64,000 bases of DNA from Pelargonium x hortorum (taxonomy: Eukaryota; Streptophyta; Magnoliopsida; Geraniales; Geraniaceae), in contig JAYMTJ010000056.1 of NCBI GenBank assembly GCA_036897525.1, forward strand, positions 1 to 64,000, given 5' to 3'. Every line of letters starts with the position of its first letter. The stretch's first letter is position 1. This document shows, piece after piece, positions 51,000 to 62,439 of this stretch. Below the pieces are notes generated by a model, which saw nothing but the letters and a program-made list of their open reading frames with translations, was not told where the DNA came from and made no database searches. Position numbers and translations under genes: made by a program.

Positions 51000-53145
51000 T
51001 GACTTTAACTGATTCTTGACCTTTACAGAATATGTATATAAGGAATTTCCTTGATCAGTAAAATCACTTAAAGAAAGGAGAAATTGGTAATTAAAGAGTG
51101 CATTAAGAAAGACAAGTTGACCCTCCTGCCCTATGCGCTTAGCTGTCAATTAAATAGTAAAGACAGAAAACAAGAGAGAACAGATCGGAGGAGTACAGTA
51201 TTGAGCTAGATTTACTGAGAGATATTGTGCTTTGCCTTATTACTCAACCTGATTTAGCTTCGATTTAGACTGCATTTCAAGCCCTCGCTTTCTCAATTCA
51301 TAACTCTGGAAGTACCAAATTTACAAACGCAAGCATTTGCCTAACCTTTACCTCAAGCTCTCTATGAAAGACACCGACTTAGATTCAATCTCAATAACTC
51401 CTAAGCAATACATCTTTGTTCTAAAGCTAGGCTATAGTCCCTACGCATATAGCTTTTTCCTTAGATAGACTCGATTCCAATAGTACTTCTATCTAGAAAG
51501 ACGAACTCAACCCGGATAGGACCAGGGTTTGCTAGAACTCAGCTCTTCTACTTGGCTGGTTGTATACTCTACAAGCTAGCCTTTGTTCCTAGGTTACCTG
51601 TTTTGGATTAAGAGGTTAAGCAATGAATTTCCAGTAAATAAGTCAATTTGAAATTTCCCTAGTATAAAGAAAGATAAGATAGTTAGTAAAAGACCTAAAA
51701 GCAACTAATATTGAGTAAATAAAAGAAGGATCTGTATTGTTTACTTATTCTCTAGGAATATAAGAAAGGCCGTAACTTCAGCTTCTATTTCAAAAGCCTT
51801 AACAAAAGCCCCGCGTCTAGGGTATATAAATATGTTTTTGGCTGTGTCCTTTCTTCCTTTGCTTCGGGAATTCTCTTTAGAAGCTTGCTTACTGGGAAGG
51901 TATTCCGCATTGAAGTACTGGTTATGAACTTTAGAGTAGTTCTTCTAATTTCAGGTTTTGAGGTCTTGTAAAGAGGTAACCCAGTTGCAGGGATAATGTA
52001 AATAATTAATGCAGTATTCAACAAGGTCTTTTATCACATTCGTAAAGCTTTCCTAACCAAATCCTTAAAGTGTACCCTAACACCCCCTTAGGTTTAGACT
52101 ATAAGGGGATATCTCTAAAAGGTAAAGCCTTAAGATACAAAGAGAATTCTGTAACTAATCCTGGAAAGGGTCTTGTATTGACTTAAATGTATATAACAAA
52201 GTCATTTCATACCTTATTCTTGTATTTCCGTTTCATTTAATTAGCTAATTGAGGTTCCTCCTACTCCAGGAATGCGAGTGTTTTTCCAGTCTTTGTTAAA
52301 GGAGGGAAGAATCAATCATTTACCTCCTCTTGGACTCATTTAGAAAGGAGTCACAACAAAAGCTCCCTTAATACAACAGCTATACCTAAAGCACTCTTAT
52401 TCACTTTTAATACAGAACAAGGTAAACTCATTACAACCACTAAAGGGTTGCCTAGTCCCTAAGGTAGCGAATAAAGGGGAAAGCTTAGTAGACCTTAACA
52501 AATTAGAACTATCCTGTACAAAATCTTAGGAAATAAAGACTAACTCTGGGGATTCCAAGTAAGAGCAGCCTAACAAAGATAAGGAATAAAGGAATAAGAG
52601 AACTCTAAAGTATAGAGGTATAGGTAATTTGACTTATCTTTCTAATCTTTTAAAGTAGGAAGGTCGTAAGGAACGGTTAAAGTTTATTTAAGGGAATTCT
52701 TCCTTCTGCAACTCCGCTCCGAATCTAAGAGTAATCCGGGGATAAAGAGGGAATTCTGGTTTATATGTATTTGATCTCCACTTCATTAACCAAATAAAAG
52801 GGCTTTAGTAATCAATTTCTAGCAAATGCAAATGGAGTAAAGTCTAGTTTTCTTTCTGACCCTGTTTATGAGTGGGGTAGTATAGCTATTAAGCTGGTGT
52901 ATAGAAAAGAGTGTAGCTCAAGACTCCTAAAGCTGGTATTATCAAGAGAAGGTATAGCTAAGCGGAGGGTTTCCGCTAATTAATGAGAACTGAGTTTAGT
53001 TTAGGTTTACAAGAGAGTAAGGATTTCGAAGGGAATTTGAAAGGTTAGAGAGGTACAAATTAGAATAATGTTTTACAGTATCGGATATTCCAGCCCGGAA
53101 ACTTAACAAAGGGCAAGGCCTAGAATAAGTGTAGTTTCAGAAGAA
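51000..53145. other. non-coding stretch between inverted modules
   Basis: I see no gene. The 79-codon minus frame at 51785-52024 has no motif. The 15-mer ccctaaggtagcgaa at 52457-52471 equals the nearly invariant core of LSU helix 69 (ccTAAGGTAGCGAA), yet its flanks diverge at once and it lies 4 kb outside the LSU relic. It may be a separate rRNA fragment. Confidence 0.45.
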
Positions 53146-53149
53146 GATG

Positions 53150-53460
53150 AAAAAAGAAAACATATAGGAAATCATACGCAAAAAGAGGAATACGAACAAT
53201 AGAACTACTATAACTATACTTAATAGTGTCTATAACAACAAGACTAGAATACCTAGATTCTAATAGAAACTACTATCTATATCTATTATATACCCCTATT
53301 ACTTACGACTAACTATACAATAGGAAAACTATACTAAAGGCAGCACTAAGGCTGGTTATATAGCAGCTATCAAGGTAGAGAATCTTATTATAGCTATAAA
53401 GAATAAGATACAGAGTATAGCTGTTAAGAAGATAGGTATTATTTATTAAGATTAAGAAAG
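53150..53460 (-). repeat. inverted copy of the hydrophobic repeat unit
   Basis: On the minus strand this region reads as the pyrimidine-rich family: atacctatcttcttaacag, then a leucine/isoleucine-rich frame of about 27 codons. Further on, gttgttatagacact (53225-53239) matches gttgttatggacact at 49613-49627 with a single mismatch. Seen on the plus strand it is A/G-rich. It faces the right cluster tail to tail, as expected if a module had been duplicated in inverted orientation. Confidence 0.4.
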
Positions 53461-53479
53461 TAAGAAGGAGATGGTGGGT

Positions 53480-53560
53480 AAGTCAGTAAGCTGTTGTTGG
53501 GATTAGAACCTATGCTTTCAAATAAATAGAACTAGGCCTAAAGTTAATTGCTTTCCGGGA
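53480..53560 (-). tRNA. tRNA-like relic upstream of the inverted unit
   Basis: On the minus strand cataggttctaatcccaaca has the form of a tRNA T arm and is preceded by ctttaggcc, which could be an anticodon loop with TAG (leucine). No acceptor or D stem is recognisable. Its plus-strand context (gtcagtaagctgttg) closely resembles that of the relic at 55862, so the two are probably copies of one ancestral sequence. Confidence 0.3.
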
Positions 53561-53569
53561 AGGCAAGCT

Positions 53570-55855
53570 TGTTACAAGTGGATTCCTACTGTTGGGTGAA
53601 TAAATATTAGAATTCTAACTAAATAAACTCCTACTTTGACTCGTTACAGGAGACTCCAGTTTAATCCTTGTTAGTCAGCGACCCAGGAAAGCTTTATTTT
53701 AGGGATTTCTATTAATTAGATATGTAATAAGATGTAGTAGTTAGTAATAGATAGTCTCTTTATTTTCTAGTAGTAAACTTTTCTTTTGGTTGTTACAGCT
53801 ACAGAAAAGAGTTAGCCTTATATACTTATATAATATATTAGATAGAACAGGATACTCATATACCAATTTCATATTGAATAGAGGAATTACTGTCTTAGTA
53901 ATAGAAAAACTTAAGGTAAGTTCAATTAAGAAATAACGGTCTTCTGTATAGAGCTTTCTTCTTAATACTTAATAAAGGAAACTCTTAATACGAGTAACAG
54001 CCTTAAAGTCAATCCATATCAGTAACCAATATATATCTTTCCTCAAAGGGACCTAATCTTCCCTTACCTTAAAGGGTATTTTCTTATATTTGGCACGGGC
54101 CTGGTTAGATGAGTACACACTAAATATAGCAAAGCCTTGAATTCTATTGGACCTCCTGCTCGTGGATTCATATACCCCTGTGAAAAGTTCTCTTCCATTT
54201 AAGAATAGCCCCGTTTAGATTCTCGGATCTAGTCAAACAAATTTCCCTTAAATAGGCTTTGTCTAAATGTTAATAGTAGCTCTTACTTCTTTGATTAAGA
54301 ACTTCTTATAAACTCTAGTCAAAAGAGGTATGTACAGCACTTCTTATCTCAGGAGACCTATAATTCATTTAGTAACGAATAGGGAAAATTCTAAGTATAA
54401 GCTAGTTTCTTCTATTAAGCGATTTCAATCCCTCATTTTGCCACGGTATTCTTCATTTGCGTTTAGTTAAGTTTATAGGGGGTTCCCACGAGCCGGGCTA
54501 GCCGGTTTCCTGTTTTGTTGGTGTTGGTTTAATGTAAGGTTCTGTATACTAATAATAACAGGGTATATAGGTCATAGACTTTCCTAGCTACACTAAGTAG
54601 AGGCTGCAACAAGGACCATAAAAGTGTCAGGATACAGAATATAATAATAAGAGCTGTGAGTTAGGTAGAGAGTCCGAGTACAAGTCTAGCTTCTAAGAAA
54701 GGCATAGCTCCAAAGAGGAAGAGTGCAACCGGGAGAAGTATAGAATCTAGTTTCTAAGGAGAAAGACTAAATAGGCTATAGATTTTCCGATAAGTTCTAA
54801 ACAGGGATTTTATTTTCCCTTATAGCATAGCACCTATTCTTCTACTCTCAAGAACTGTTAAAATGAAGAAGTAAGTGAGTCTGTGGCCAATAGTGTATCC
54901 TGTGTATTCAAAAGACTATCATACGTTAACCTCCTTCACTAATTCAGGCGGTAATAGAGATTAATAAAGGACTCTCTAGGGCACTAACCTCTTTTAAGAT
55001 AAGCACAATAGGGCAAGAGGAAGTTTAAAAGTCAAACAAATAATACAGAAACTGGTAAAATACACTACAATAATTCCTAAACAATATTAAAGTCAGAGGA
55101 AAGGATAGCGTCTGCTTCTAGTCGGTAAAGTAGCTCCAGAATACAACAGATAGAGATAGCCTAGGAGTTAACCCTTTAGAAAGCCCAGCACAAAGTTAAG
55201 GCTATATGTAGGGAAATCTTGACTATAAAGCCCCGGGTATAGTATACTTACAAGACACCTAAACGGGCAATAATGGACATTCTAGATATTACGTTCGGGA
55301 TTTTTGGCTCAGTCCTTCTTTTTTTTCATGAGTATTTGGTATTTACTTAAGTAAAATAATTCTATTCTGTAATTTTAAAGTAGCAGTCTATAAAGTAAGG
55401 AGGCTCCTCAAGTTTAGTACTAGATCTCAGTTCCCGTCTATAGAGACAATGAGGTTTAAGTATTGAATTGCTAGTTTTAACTTATAATACTTAATAAAGG
55501 AAACATGTGCCTAGAATTCTAAATTTCAAATTTAGAGGATTCCTTCTTTTGGCATTTAAGGATAGTTCTTTTATAGGGTCCCGGGGTATACAAGTTGAAA
55601 TTTCTTAGGGTATATTCTTTGGAGTATTCTAAATGAAAGAAATTATTGAGTAATAAATTACCAGCTGTTAATTAAAATGCAAGTAAAGATTATTGGGTCA
55701 GTTTCTGGAGAGTCTTAAATCTTGGTTAGTCATGCGTAGAGCCTAAAGGAGATATAGTTTCTTATTTTCCAGGTCCGGTTTAAGGAGAGCTTCTAAGAGT
55801 CTATTTAAGAGGTTATAGCTAGATTTAGAGAGTTATAGGTATTATGAACAAGGTA
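53570..55855. other. non-coding stretch with faint repeat-family phrases
   Basis: No gene is visible. Segments near 53690-53860, 54540-54760 and 55740-55850 contain tagtagttagtaatag- and agtatatagg-like phrases similar to the repeat units, on one or the other strand, but too diverged to delimit. Confidence 0.35.
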
Positions 55856-55861
55856 CAGAAG

Positions 55862-55930
55862 TTAGTAAGCAGTTGACGCTGGGACTTGAACTCATGTATT
55901 CCAGCATTCGGGTTAAAGGCGTTTAGGGAA
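55862..55930 (-). tRNA. tRNA-like relic, relative of the 53.5-kb one
   Basis: On the minus strand acatgagttcaagtcccagcg is T-arm-like. It is preceded by cgcctttaacccg at the distance of an anticodon arm (TTT or TAA could be the anticodon). The flank gttagtaagcagttgacgctggga parallels gtcagtaagctgttgttggga at 53.5 kb. The acatgagttcaagtcc block is shared with the relic at 26365. Stems do not close. Fossil of a tRNA or tRNA-derived repeat. Confidence 0.33.
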
Positions 55931-56199
55931 TAAAAGAAATAAAGCAATGTGTTTCCAGTCTAGTAAAGAGGTAGAGCTAAGTCTTAGATCCGGTTTTGGA
56001 TAAGGCTTAACTTGTTAAGGTTGCTAAAGAGCTGGGTATTCCTTAGGAGCTGTTATAGTTCAGGAGAGGAACCTGGAGAAAGAATAACAGAACTCTGTTT
56101 TCGTAAGAGAGAAAGAACAAAGGCAAAAGCTAGGATTTTAGGATTTAGGTTTAGGACAGTTAATAAAGTGATCTAGATTATAAGAAAGTGGGCAATGTG

Positions 56200-59100
56200 G
56201 GGTCCTAGTTCAAGGCGTGCTGTGTAATATTTTAAGATAAGTCTTCAATCTGATGTAAGGTACTCTGATAAGTTAAGGAGACTTCTTAATCGAAGGGTTT
56301 ATTAGAACTGTTACTTTAAAAGATTGAACTATTACTTTTGAAAAGTCCTCACTTATATAAAGAAACGGATTAGAATAGAAATTAGGAGTTGCACTTTTTC
56401 TATACATTATCAGATGGAAAACAAACCGTAGTAAGGACCCTCCTTATAAATATAAAGAAAACTTTTCAATCTAGGTAAGCTTCTGCAATTGATTGATGGA
56501 TACTCCTGTCAAAAACAAGTACCCAAGACTCTTCTTACTCTCCACTTAAAGCACTTAAAAAGACTAAGACTTAATTAATAATCAAGAGTGGAATCTAGAA
56601 TCTAAGGTGTTATCCTGGGGAATGGCTATAAAAGCACTCTTCTCTATTTCATTTCCCCCAGCTTCGTGCTTTACCTTAGAATAGCTTTTCGCTGAATTAA
56701 ATTATCCCTTTGAGGGTGTTTACAAGTATTCAAAATTGAATTGGTTAAGGAGCCGTTTTCCTGGTACTCTTTATAGGAATTGAAATTCACACTTTAATAA
56801 ATAGAAATTAATCCTAGATTTCAAACTCTCCAATTCATTCAAGCTCAGTCTCGTACTGTTAGGACAAAGAAGCCTAGAAACTTATATTATCCTGTAGAGA
56901 TTTGTACATTATCGGAAGAAGAGAATATGCGTTGATATATGTATTTAATGTACTTATCCCCTGCATAATAAATTTTTCTTTTGACCAAGCTCCTAATGAG
57001 ACTATTCCTGTAAATCGGGATATTCCTTGAAAAGCTTAAGCCTCCTTTTCTCTAACTCTAACTAAATACATTAAAATTTCCTAGGTTCAAAATTCGAATT
57101 TATACTAGGTTTATAACCAAAACGGGATTCTTTAAAGTCTGAGATAGCAAGGACCAAGACCCAAAAAGGAGTTTAGTACCTAAGTCTTGTTTTTCTCAGG
57201 AAAAGGCTATGAAACTTAAGACATTAGCCGCAGTCTACTTACACAACAACCCGCCCAGTGCCGGAATTACTAATGAGTCCCGTGCCAAAGAAAGTTAGTA
57301 ATCGGGTATTGAATGAGAGAATTGCCAAGCTAGAACTTCCAAAAAACTTCCAGAAAGTGTCTTGACATTCGGTGAGAGGAATCTCTGTAATAGATTTTAG
57401 TTGTGCTTTGGTTAATAAATTAAGAAAAGGGGGCTCTATTGAAAACAAAGATGTGCTACTTCGAAAAGAAGCATTCACATTCGAAAAGGAGGTTCCTAAA
57501 TCCATAAGATATACAGCAGAACAGAGAACTCCGATTACAAAACTATAAACAAGCTCTAATTTCTATTCAACTAAAAAGAACAGAAGAAAGACTCTAGTTA
57601 TCTTTATCTCTTAAGAGTGATTTTTAATAGGCCGGCCTGCAACATAGAAAAAGTAAGCTCAATTTCAACTATTAATTACCTAAAGGCTAAAGGGGGAGCC
57701 TCTGCCCAGTTGAACAATTAGAATATAGAATATCTGGTACTGTATCCCACGCCCTAAAGTTAAGGTTCAAAAAGGACTACTTATGTTTGATAATCAAGGG
57801 ACCCTACAAGACTACTTGCGCATAATAAGGAATTTTAGAATCACATCCTAGGAACATCCTAACTTGAATTTTCCCGGCCTTGAGGTTGGTTTATTACACT
57901 AAGAAGTCAATCCACACAAAGGAACACGAAGAACGGGGGCTAACCCAACTAGGAGTTCTTGGAAATAATAGATTCTAGTCTAAGGTATAGCTTTTTAGGA
58001 TGGCAGATTCTTGGTATATTAAATTAAGCGAGCGTTTCTTTAGCTGGAAATTCTTCTTTCATTTAGAGTTTTAGTACCAGTTACCCTTTAAGCTCTTAGT
58101 TAGGGGATGCTATGTTACTCAAGGGCTGTGCCTAACTCTTTTTTTTTCAGCAGGATCCCCTGTTATATTATAGTGCCCCCTTTTTTTTGTAAGGGCGGTA
58201 TGCTTTTGGAGTCTCGAGATAGGTAATATAACTACAAATGCTTGTATTTTGGAACCTTTCTTTTATATTGCCTAGCAGTAAAATATCTTAGTCAAAGAAC
58301 TTTAGTAGATTAAGTATAAAAAAAACTGAGTACAATTTTTGTTATATAGTTTTTAGTTAGCAAGGGGCTTAGTCGAGGGTGGCCATGGCTTTGTAAAAAG
58401 AAAAATAGGTATACATACCCACCAAAGTGTTTGTTTAGGTAGTATTCGTTCGTAAAAGGGATTTCTATAGGAAAATGTGAGCTGAATTCAAGTAGTCTGG
58501 AGATATTCCCGGCTTGTTCTTGGTAAGTCACCTTTATTCTATTCAACAATTCAAAACTAAGTACTAGGCCCCGCCGTTGAAATTGGGTAAAATCTCTACG
58601 AGTTTTTTATATGGCAGCTCCGAACGAATACGAATTATAATCTTCCCTAGGAGCTTAAAAAACTCTTTGTTACGTTTAGTTTTGTCGAGTAAAACCCTCG
58701 ATCCGCTATTACAATATTATGGAAAAAAAATGAGACGCGGAACCGCCTGGACCCTTACTTAGTAAAGCAAAAACTAAAGAGTAAATCCTTATTTGACAGG
58801 AATAAAGTACTTGACCTTATACCCTACTGCAGAAAGTTTTGAATCTCAGTAGTATTAATTACTAAAAAGACCTTGTCATATTTTTCAAGTTTCACAGGAG
58901 TCCCTCCTTGTATCAGGGTTCGGGTTACTCTTAGGTTAGGTGCTTTTCTCTCTTCAGCAGGTTATTTTTTTAACTATCACTAGGAACTACTCGAGTGGTG
59001 TATTCCTATATCCTCAATGCTTTTAGAAGGGACCTTAAAATCCAATCCCTTTTTAGTTAAAAATATTATATAAACCCAGAGCAAAAACTCTTATCAATAG

Positions 59101-60835
59101 CAGCTAGCTAAATAATTATGACAAATTAAGGCGGATCCCTATTCCATTAGTGCAATATAAAAACCAACTAGAGACAAAATTTCTTCAAAAGTTTTTTTCG
59201 TTTTTATTAAACTTATTTCTTTTCTACATTTAGCCGCATTCAATTTAATCCATATATAACTACAACACTGCAAGCTATACTAAGAAGGATGCTGGGTATG
59301 GTATGGTATAGCTTACATTGACCGGCCGGTATGAAGTTCTTAATTTATATTATATCCACAGGTGTACTACATGAAAAGAAAGCTGTCAATCTTATACTTA
59401 GCTATGCTTTAACCTTTCTTTTTTAGCAATTCATTTTAGAAGTGTTTTGTAAGTAAATGTCCCTTATGCTATATTTACGTACAGGCACTGGGGCCTACAA
59501 TACAAAGTAAAGTAGTTCTTTCTATTCAAAGCCATTGTAACTCTTTGTTTCTTACTTGTACTGATGGAAGCTCTAAAGAACTTGAAAAGTTCGACTCAAG
59601 AGGTAGTAGTATTCGCGGTATTGAAAGGGCGGACTAAGAATATCTATAAAGTGCCAAAATTAGAAACGTTATGCTATAGGCTATCTCGTAAACAAGATAC
59701 GAGGTGCTGTCCATTAATAGCAGTAGCAATCCGCAAGGGGACCCTTCGTTAATCACAAAGTCATAGGCTTGGAGTCCTTTTTTAACCCTCTAAGAAAGTC
59801 GCTGTTCTAGAGATATGGCATATACGAGAGCTCTCTAATTTCAAAGTCTTGCTAGTTGAAAGAACTTAAAAAATGTCCTGTCTAGGTCTAGTAAGAAATC
59901 CTTTCTAAAACAAAGTGAAGCTACCGAATTAATTCTAAGTGTATTTATTTAGCTAAAAGCCTTTCTCTCGATTCTGTGCAAAAGTGATAAAGTATAGAGT
60001 TTGTTACGATCCGAGGTTCTATCCAAACTATTATACGACTCTTTACAGAGCTGTGTTATACTAAAGGACTAAAGTAAAGGAAATTCCTAATATCTCTATA
60101 ATAAGGTAAGTAAAAGGAATAAAAGTAAGTAGAGCGCTTTTACATTTACAAGGAGTCGTTTTCTATGGCTACTTCTGTACACGACTTCCCTTTTTTTGTA
60201 TTAGGAGCAGAAATTTCTTAACTCGATACTATCTATCTTATCTACTCACTAAATAAGTTTTAAAAGAGGAAAAGTTTGTATATAATTAGGCACACCCAGA
60301 ATCAAGTAATATAATATTCTAAACGAAGGGTCTAAATTCTATGTCAGTATAAAGCATAAAGCTAGATTTGGGTGCAATATGAGGAGATTAAAAAAACCCT
60401 ACCCTTAACCTTTTTCCAGAAATAGGCCCGTCGTAGTCAAAGACTTTAAAATTTTTGAATTCTAATTAGGGAATTTGACTTAGTATCAAGGCGTTGGTAG
60501 GAATCTAAATAAAGATAGTAAGAGGTAGAGACTTTCGAAGGAGGCTAGCCGGCATACCAAAATTTAGCACTTATTTACCAATACTAGCACAAACTTTTGC
60601 TTGCTTAAATACTAACCTAAAAATAAAGTCAAAACATCTCCTCGTTCCTCTAGAAAGAGTCTTTAATTTATTACTAACTTGAATAAATAACACCTGATTA
60701 CCTAGATATAACTAGAAGCCTGAGCTAACGTCTCCCTACTGAGAGTAGATCTCCTCTTAAACCTCTGTAGAATAACTTTGAATCAGAACCTAACTTTAAT
60801 GTAGACTCTCTTAAGCTATTTAGTAGGTGGCTTAC
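56200..60835. other. non-coding stretch
   Basis: No gene can be supported. The 88-codon minus frame at 57239-57505 has a serine- and leucine-rich, less AT-biased composition than its neighbours, but the complementary plus frames are equally plausible and no motif is visible. The frames at 58310-58549, 58577-58762 and 59564-59752 are of chance length. A short ggtat triplication lies at about 59297-59312. Confidence 0.5.
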
Positions 60836-60839
60836 GGTG

Positions 60840-60910
60840 TTCTATTAACCGATTACTTCGACATTACAGAAGGGTATGTACAAGGGTTCGAATCGCTTTG
60901 CCTGTAGAAA
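60840..60910 (+). tRNA. tRNA-like relic
   Basis: The word gggttcgaatcg at 60884-60895 follows a stretch (attaaccgattacttcgacattacag) that could be an anticodon arm and long variable arm of a class II tRNA. The T stem is imperfect and no acceptor stem is found. It is the first of three tRNA-like relics within 0.7 kb. Confidence 0.25.
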
Positions 60911-61299
60911 AGAATACTTATTTATGATATTCTCGCCTTTTATGACTCTATATTTTATATTTGCAGTCTGGCCCCCTTAGCCATGTTATAGATCCGTTCC
61001 TTATTCTAAGCTAAGCAACAAACTTCCCGAAGCATTTCCATAACAAAAGGAATTGCTCCATTTTGTCTCTTATTGTACGAATATTCTAAGACAAGTGAAT
61101 TATACCTCTTCAAAAATTCAGTAAAGGCACTCATTTCGAAAATAGGGGTCGGCGTGACTGATAAGCACTGCCCCAAGGATTGGCTAATTCCTGGATAGGA
61201 CTTTAAAGCACCGAAGACATAAGGTTTTGTTTTGTGATTCCTAACTAAAAAGACTGGTGTACATAAGTAGATTCGCAGCAAAGAAAAGAGTCCTTAACT

Positions 61300-61375
61300 A
61301 AATGACAAGATTCGAACCAAGTACTTTTTGTCTGAAGCAAACGCTTGAATAGAAAATGACAGGGTCTCAAGTTGA
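61300..61375 (-). tRNA. tRNA-like relic, possibly Ser(GCU)-like
   Basis: On the minus strand acttggttcgaatcttg (T-loop word at 61308-61319) follows gcgtttgcttcagac, which contains GCT where the anticodon would be. The long variable arm expected of tRNA-Ser is absent and the T stem does not pair, so the isotype is tentative and the gene is not intact. Confidence 0.28.
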
Positions 61376-61461
61376 TGTCTCCTGTGCTTTCAGTTAAGGG
61401 ATTTAAGAGTAGAGATCCTTTCGAGATAACAAATTCTTTCTACTAAGTGAATATTAAAATT

Positions 61462-61550
61462 TACTGCGAACTTTTTCGAACCTACGACCAACATCTCAAT
61501 TGCGCCTCATTTTACCGAACGTAAACTTGATTGAATGTAGTCAGCTAATG
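61462..61550 (-). tRNA. tRNA-like relic with conserved variable-loop/T-loop junction
   Basis: On the minus strand tggtcgtaggttcgaa (61475-61490) is identical to the junction of variable loop and T arm in common organellar tRNAs such as tRNA-Asn, as I remember them. Upstream, tttac-gttcg-gtaaa forms a 5-bp D-arm-like hairpin at the right distance. The 3' side of the T stem and the acceptor are not conserved. This is the best-matching single tRNA word in the window outside the tRNA-Lys relic. Confidence 0.38.
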
Positions 61551-61824
61551 GGCGCTTCCTAGTTTTCCAAGAGTCTGACTAAGGGGTCTTTCCTTTATCT
61601 AAGTGATTTGTAAATTACTGAGTTCTTGAAGAAGAAAGTACCCTCGGGAGAAAAGACTAAAGGATTCTACTACTAATTTCTAGGTTTCAATCTGTAAAAA
61701 AAGCTTTTGTTATTCCGCTATTACACTATAGATTCAAAACCGAATACAGGAAATTCCTAGAAATAGCAGGGATCTCGCAAGTAGGTCTAAAGTTTCATTG
61801 CTATCTTGAACTATTCCCAGAACT

Positions 61825-61844
61825 TAAATAAATAAATAAATAAA
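61825..61844. repeat. AAAT microsatellite
   Basis: About five tandem copies of AAAT (taaataaataaataaataaa). A simple repeat with no sign of function. Confidence 0.8.
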
Positions 61845-62359
61845 GACCCTTTCTTTCATTTTAAGGAGACGCACAACATCCCTCTTCTATACTATGGGTA
61901 TTTTTTATCTAATTAAGGTTAAGGAACCCCCTAATACTAACATAAACCGATTATCTAGAGAGGACTTATCCGAGAATGTCTTCTTGGTATTAGCTATTTG
62001 TTTTGGAGTTAAAGGTAACCGGGCTGACATTGAGATTCTTTCAATGTACTTCTTCAGGATTGGTATGTTGCATGAGTATGTATATAGCTAAACGAGGGAA
62101 AAAACTTCTAAATCCTAACCCTGTCAATTGAGAGACTTTTCTTGCTGTACCAATTGCTTGCTTTTCCTTAGAACCTGACTATAATCCATCTTTGATGTCG
62201 GCAAATGCTTGAGTCTTACTTGTTAGGAGCTCTTAGGTTCAAGTAAAGATTCTTTAGTAGCCAGTCCATGTTAAAATAGACTGTTAAGAGTCTTTCCTAA
62301 AGCTTTTCTATTCCTTATGCTCTTAAGAGAGACGGTCAGGCTATGCCTTCCCTTCCTCC

Positions 62360-62393
62360 AATACTAACTACAACTACAATACTAACTACAACT
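62360..62393 (+). repeat. 18-bp tandem repeat, two copies
   Basis: The word aatactaactacaact occurs at 62360-62375 and 62378-62393, a tandem duplication with an 18-bp period. It sits at the left edge of the purine-rich coding-like region. Within a frame it would encode a six-residue repeat, but no frame is open around it for long. Confidence 0.7.
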
Positions 62394-62439
62394 CATAGAA
62401 CTATCTAATACATATCCTAATAGAATGAATTAGAACACA

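Noticed and set aside
57239-57505. 88-codon minus-strand frame, serine/leucine-rich
   Set aside because: The composition is slightly unusual, but the complementary frames are as plausible and no family is recognisable.
61894-62091. 65-codon plus frame
   Set aside because: Reads protein-like in parts, but is short, has no motif, and is within chance expectation.
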